DNA of 7,319 nt, taken from positions 1,750 through 9,068 of the forward strand of contig DYSM01000103.1 in NCBI GenBank assembly GCA_020718265.1, in the 5' to 3' direction. The notes beneath the pieces were generated by a model that was not told the origin of the DNA, did no database searches, and saw only the letters and a program-made list of their open reading frames with translations. Both the position numbers and the translations under genes were made by a program. The DNA comes from Draconibacterium orientale. Its GTDB lineage: Bacteria; Bacteroidota; Bacteroidia; Bacteroidales; JAADGE01. This document shows positions 6,252 through 7,319 of this stretch, piece after piece. Within the stretch, counting starts at the first letter, position 1. Each line of letters starts with the position of its first letter.

Positions 6252-7181
6252 ATGGAATTTTTAAGGTCGATACCCGGTCCGACTTTCTTGCTCATTTATG
6301 CAATTTGGGCGATAGTCGCAATCATTGTAACTCGCAGATATGTAAGCGGTTCTGATAATTCAGACAATCGCCGCTTGGAGCCGACAAAGCTGTCGCCTTT
6401 GCAGTTGGCATTCTTAGTCGGCGGAATCAAAAACGCCGTAAATGTGAGTATTTACAAGCTCTGGAAAGCAAAAAATATTGAAATTGTAACCGAAAATACA
6501 AAAAGTCTTATCAAAAAAACTGAGGTTTCAGCACAAAATCTCGACATCGGCGAGCAACAAATTTTGGATGCGTTGAAGGAGCAGCCGCGTACGGCGCATT
6601 ATTTCAGCCTGAAAAATTTTAAAGACAGTTTTGAGAGAAGCATAAAATCGGAAGTCGATAAATTAATTTCCGAAAAACTGATTTTTGAAGGCGAGAATTT
6701 AAAATCCGCGCTTACAAATTTTCGTATCGGTGTGCTAATCATGCTGATACCGGCATTTTTGAAAATGTATTTAGGCATTCAAAACGATAAACCTGTAACT
6801 TTTTTATTTATTTTAGTGATATTTTCGCTGTTTTTTATGCTTGCAATAGCACGCCCAAAGAAAAATTTTGCAACCGCAGCCGGAAAAAAACTTGTCAAAG
6901 ATTCCAAACAACGCTTTGATTATCTGAAACATAACGCAACACAAACTTCAGGCACAGACAACGACCTTTTGCTTATTTACGGCGTAGCTGTATTTGGATT
7001 TATGAGTTTTTCAGGCGCACCCGAACTCATGCAAACCTTCAACACGCCTGTCCACACAGGAACTTCAACTACGTCAAGCGATACGACAAGCGGTTGCAGT
7101 TCAGGCTGTTCCGGCGGAAGCAGTTGTTCGGGCGGAAGCAGTTGCAGCAGTGGTTGCGGCGGTTGCGGCGGCGGAGATTAG
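6252..7181 (+). CDS. TIGR04222-like membrane protein with Gly/Ser/Cys-rich C-terminal tail
   Basis: This 309-aa membrane protein is of unknown function. Residues 11-28 form a first membrane span followed by RRY. The segment from 46 (KLSPLQLAFLVGGIKNAVN, then YKLWKAKNIEI) matches the opening of the TIGR04222 domain as I remember it. More spans lie near 157-176, 182-200 and 239-258. By positive charges (RRY, RPKK) the 30-155 region would be cytoplasmic and the tail extracytoplasmic. The tail (about 270-309) is low-complexity Thr/Ser then Gly/Ser/Cys. All six cysteines (282, 286, 292, 298, 302, 305) are there, with C-SGGSS-C repeated twice. Cys/Gly-rich tails are common in this family and have led to suspicion of metal binding or modification, but nothing is proven. 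The ATG follows an AT-rich leader; a good promoter lies 30 nt upstream. The CDS is certain, the family likely, the function open. Confidence 0.85.
   Translation: MEFLRSIPGPTFLLIYAIWAIVAIIVTRRYVSGSDNSDNRRLEPTKLSPLQLAFLVGGIKNAVNVSIYKLWKAKNIEIVTENTKSLIKKTEVSAQNLDIGEQQILDALKEQPRTAHYFSLKNFKDSFERSIKSEVDKLISEKLIFEGENLKSALTNFRIGVLIMLIPAFLKMYLGIQNDKPVTFLFILVIFSLFFMLAIARPKKNFATAAGKKLVKDSKQRFDYLKHNATQTSGTDNDLLLIYGVAVFGFMSFSGAPELMQTFNTPVHTGTSTTSSDTTSGCSSGCSGGSSCSGGSSCSSGCGGCGGGD
7113..7144 (+). repeat. 18-nt in-frame repeat coding the C-SGGSS-C tail
   Basis: GGCGGAAGCAGTTG occurs at 7113-7126 and 7131-7144, an 18-nt period that encodes six-residue units (GGSSCS). The stretch is visibly richer in G+C than the flanking AT-rich DNA. 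This suggests expansion by duplication under selection for Gly/Ser/Cys content. Confidence 0.75.
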
Positions 7182-7215
7182 AAATTGTCATTTTGCAAAA
7201 GATATCGGACTAAAC

Positions 7216-7319
7216 AGTGTTTGTAAGAAAATGTGTAAATATTTGACATTATGAGTGTTATAGTTATTTTTTCAATCGAACATTTTGTCATTTAGTGGTC
7301 ATTCAATAGTCGTTCGGTT
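7216..7319 (+). repeat. Dispersed two-box intergenic element, copy 2, cut by window edge
   Basis: The copy begins 35 bp after the TIGR04222-like stop codon. The box at 7216-7241 contains the same AAGAAAATGTGTAAATA core as copy 1. After 45 nt, GTCA or GTCG occurs at 7287, 7298 and 7309, again 11 bp apart and continuing to the window edge. Relative to the gene it follows, it has the same orientation as copy 1 behind the Crp-like gene. The stretch contains no plausible coding frame. Confidence 0.8.

Noticed and set aside
7191..7200. TTTTGCAAAA palindrome after the TIGR04222-like gene
   Set aside because: It is too short and too AT-rich to support a terminator or operator, and no stable stem or following T-tract is seen.
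3121..7319. Composite transposon with terminal inverted repeats
   Set aside because: No transposase or target-site duplication can be identified, and the enclosed genes are ordinary chromosomal families. Kept only as a low-interest finding on orientation.

Overview
The window looks like an AT-rich chromosomal segment from a member of the Bacteroidota, probably an anaerobic or fermentative Bacteroidales-like organism. Three things support this. Start codons are preceded by A- or CA-rich leaders with no Shine-Dalgarno sequence. Several genes have a TAnnTTTG promoter box of the Bacteroidota type. The families are also typical: a membrane-anchored AraC regulator, a non-cAMP Crp/Fnr regulator, and a fused ADP-forming acyl-CoA synthetase. 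The assignment is inference, because no rRNA or marker gene is present.

Left part (1-2897, all minus strand). Read in the direction of transcription, a radical SAM/SPASM protein (1890-2897, TTG start) is followed after 43 bp by a seven-helix membrane protein with a C-terminal AraC DNA-binding domain (713-1846). A hairpin with a delayed U-tract comes next, then a small orphan lipoprotein (63-578). The left edge is a palindromic intergenic repeat touching the lipoprotein stop codon. The radical SAM enzyme has no recognisable peptide substrate beside it.

Middle (2898-4103). A 332-bp gene-free stretch holds a short 8-nt-period repeat, a 12-bp palindrome and one copy of a roughly 110-bp dispersed element. 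It is followed by a minus-strand Crp/Fnr-family regulator (3230-3916). This regulator is divergent from a fused acyl-CoA synthetase across 187 bp, which contain a promoter box, weak dyads and a near-perfect 24-bp tandem repeat placed just before the synthetase start codon.

Right part (4104-7319, plus strand). The ADP-forming acetate/acyl-CoA ligase (687 aa, both subunits fused) would make ATP from acyl-CoA. It is followed by a separately promoted TIGR04222-like membrane protein whose only six cysteines lie in a Gly/Ser/Cys tail. The window ends inside a second copy of the dispersed element.

The most unusual signal is that dispersed element. Both copies lie directly downstream of a gene and share a 26-nt box (2 mismatches), a gapless 45-nt spacer, and an array of TGAC-headed units at exactly 11-bp spacing. 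The copies are in opposite orientation and bracket the crp-like/ligase/TIGR04222 segment. A second unexplained signal is the CA-rich leader repeat: a 15-nt piece of it also sits immediately before the radical SAM start codon. I see no transposase, CRISPR array, tRNA or rRNA, and no complete novel multi-gene system that can be proved from this sequence.
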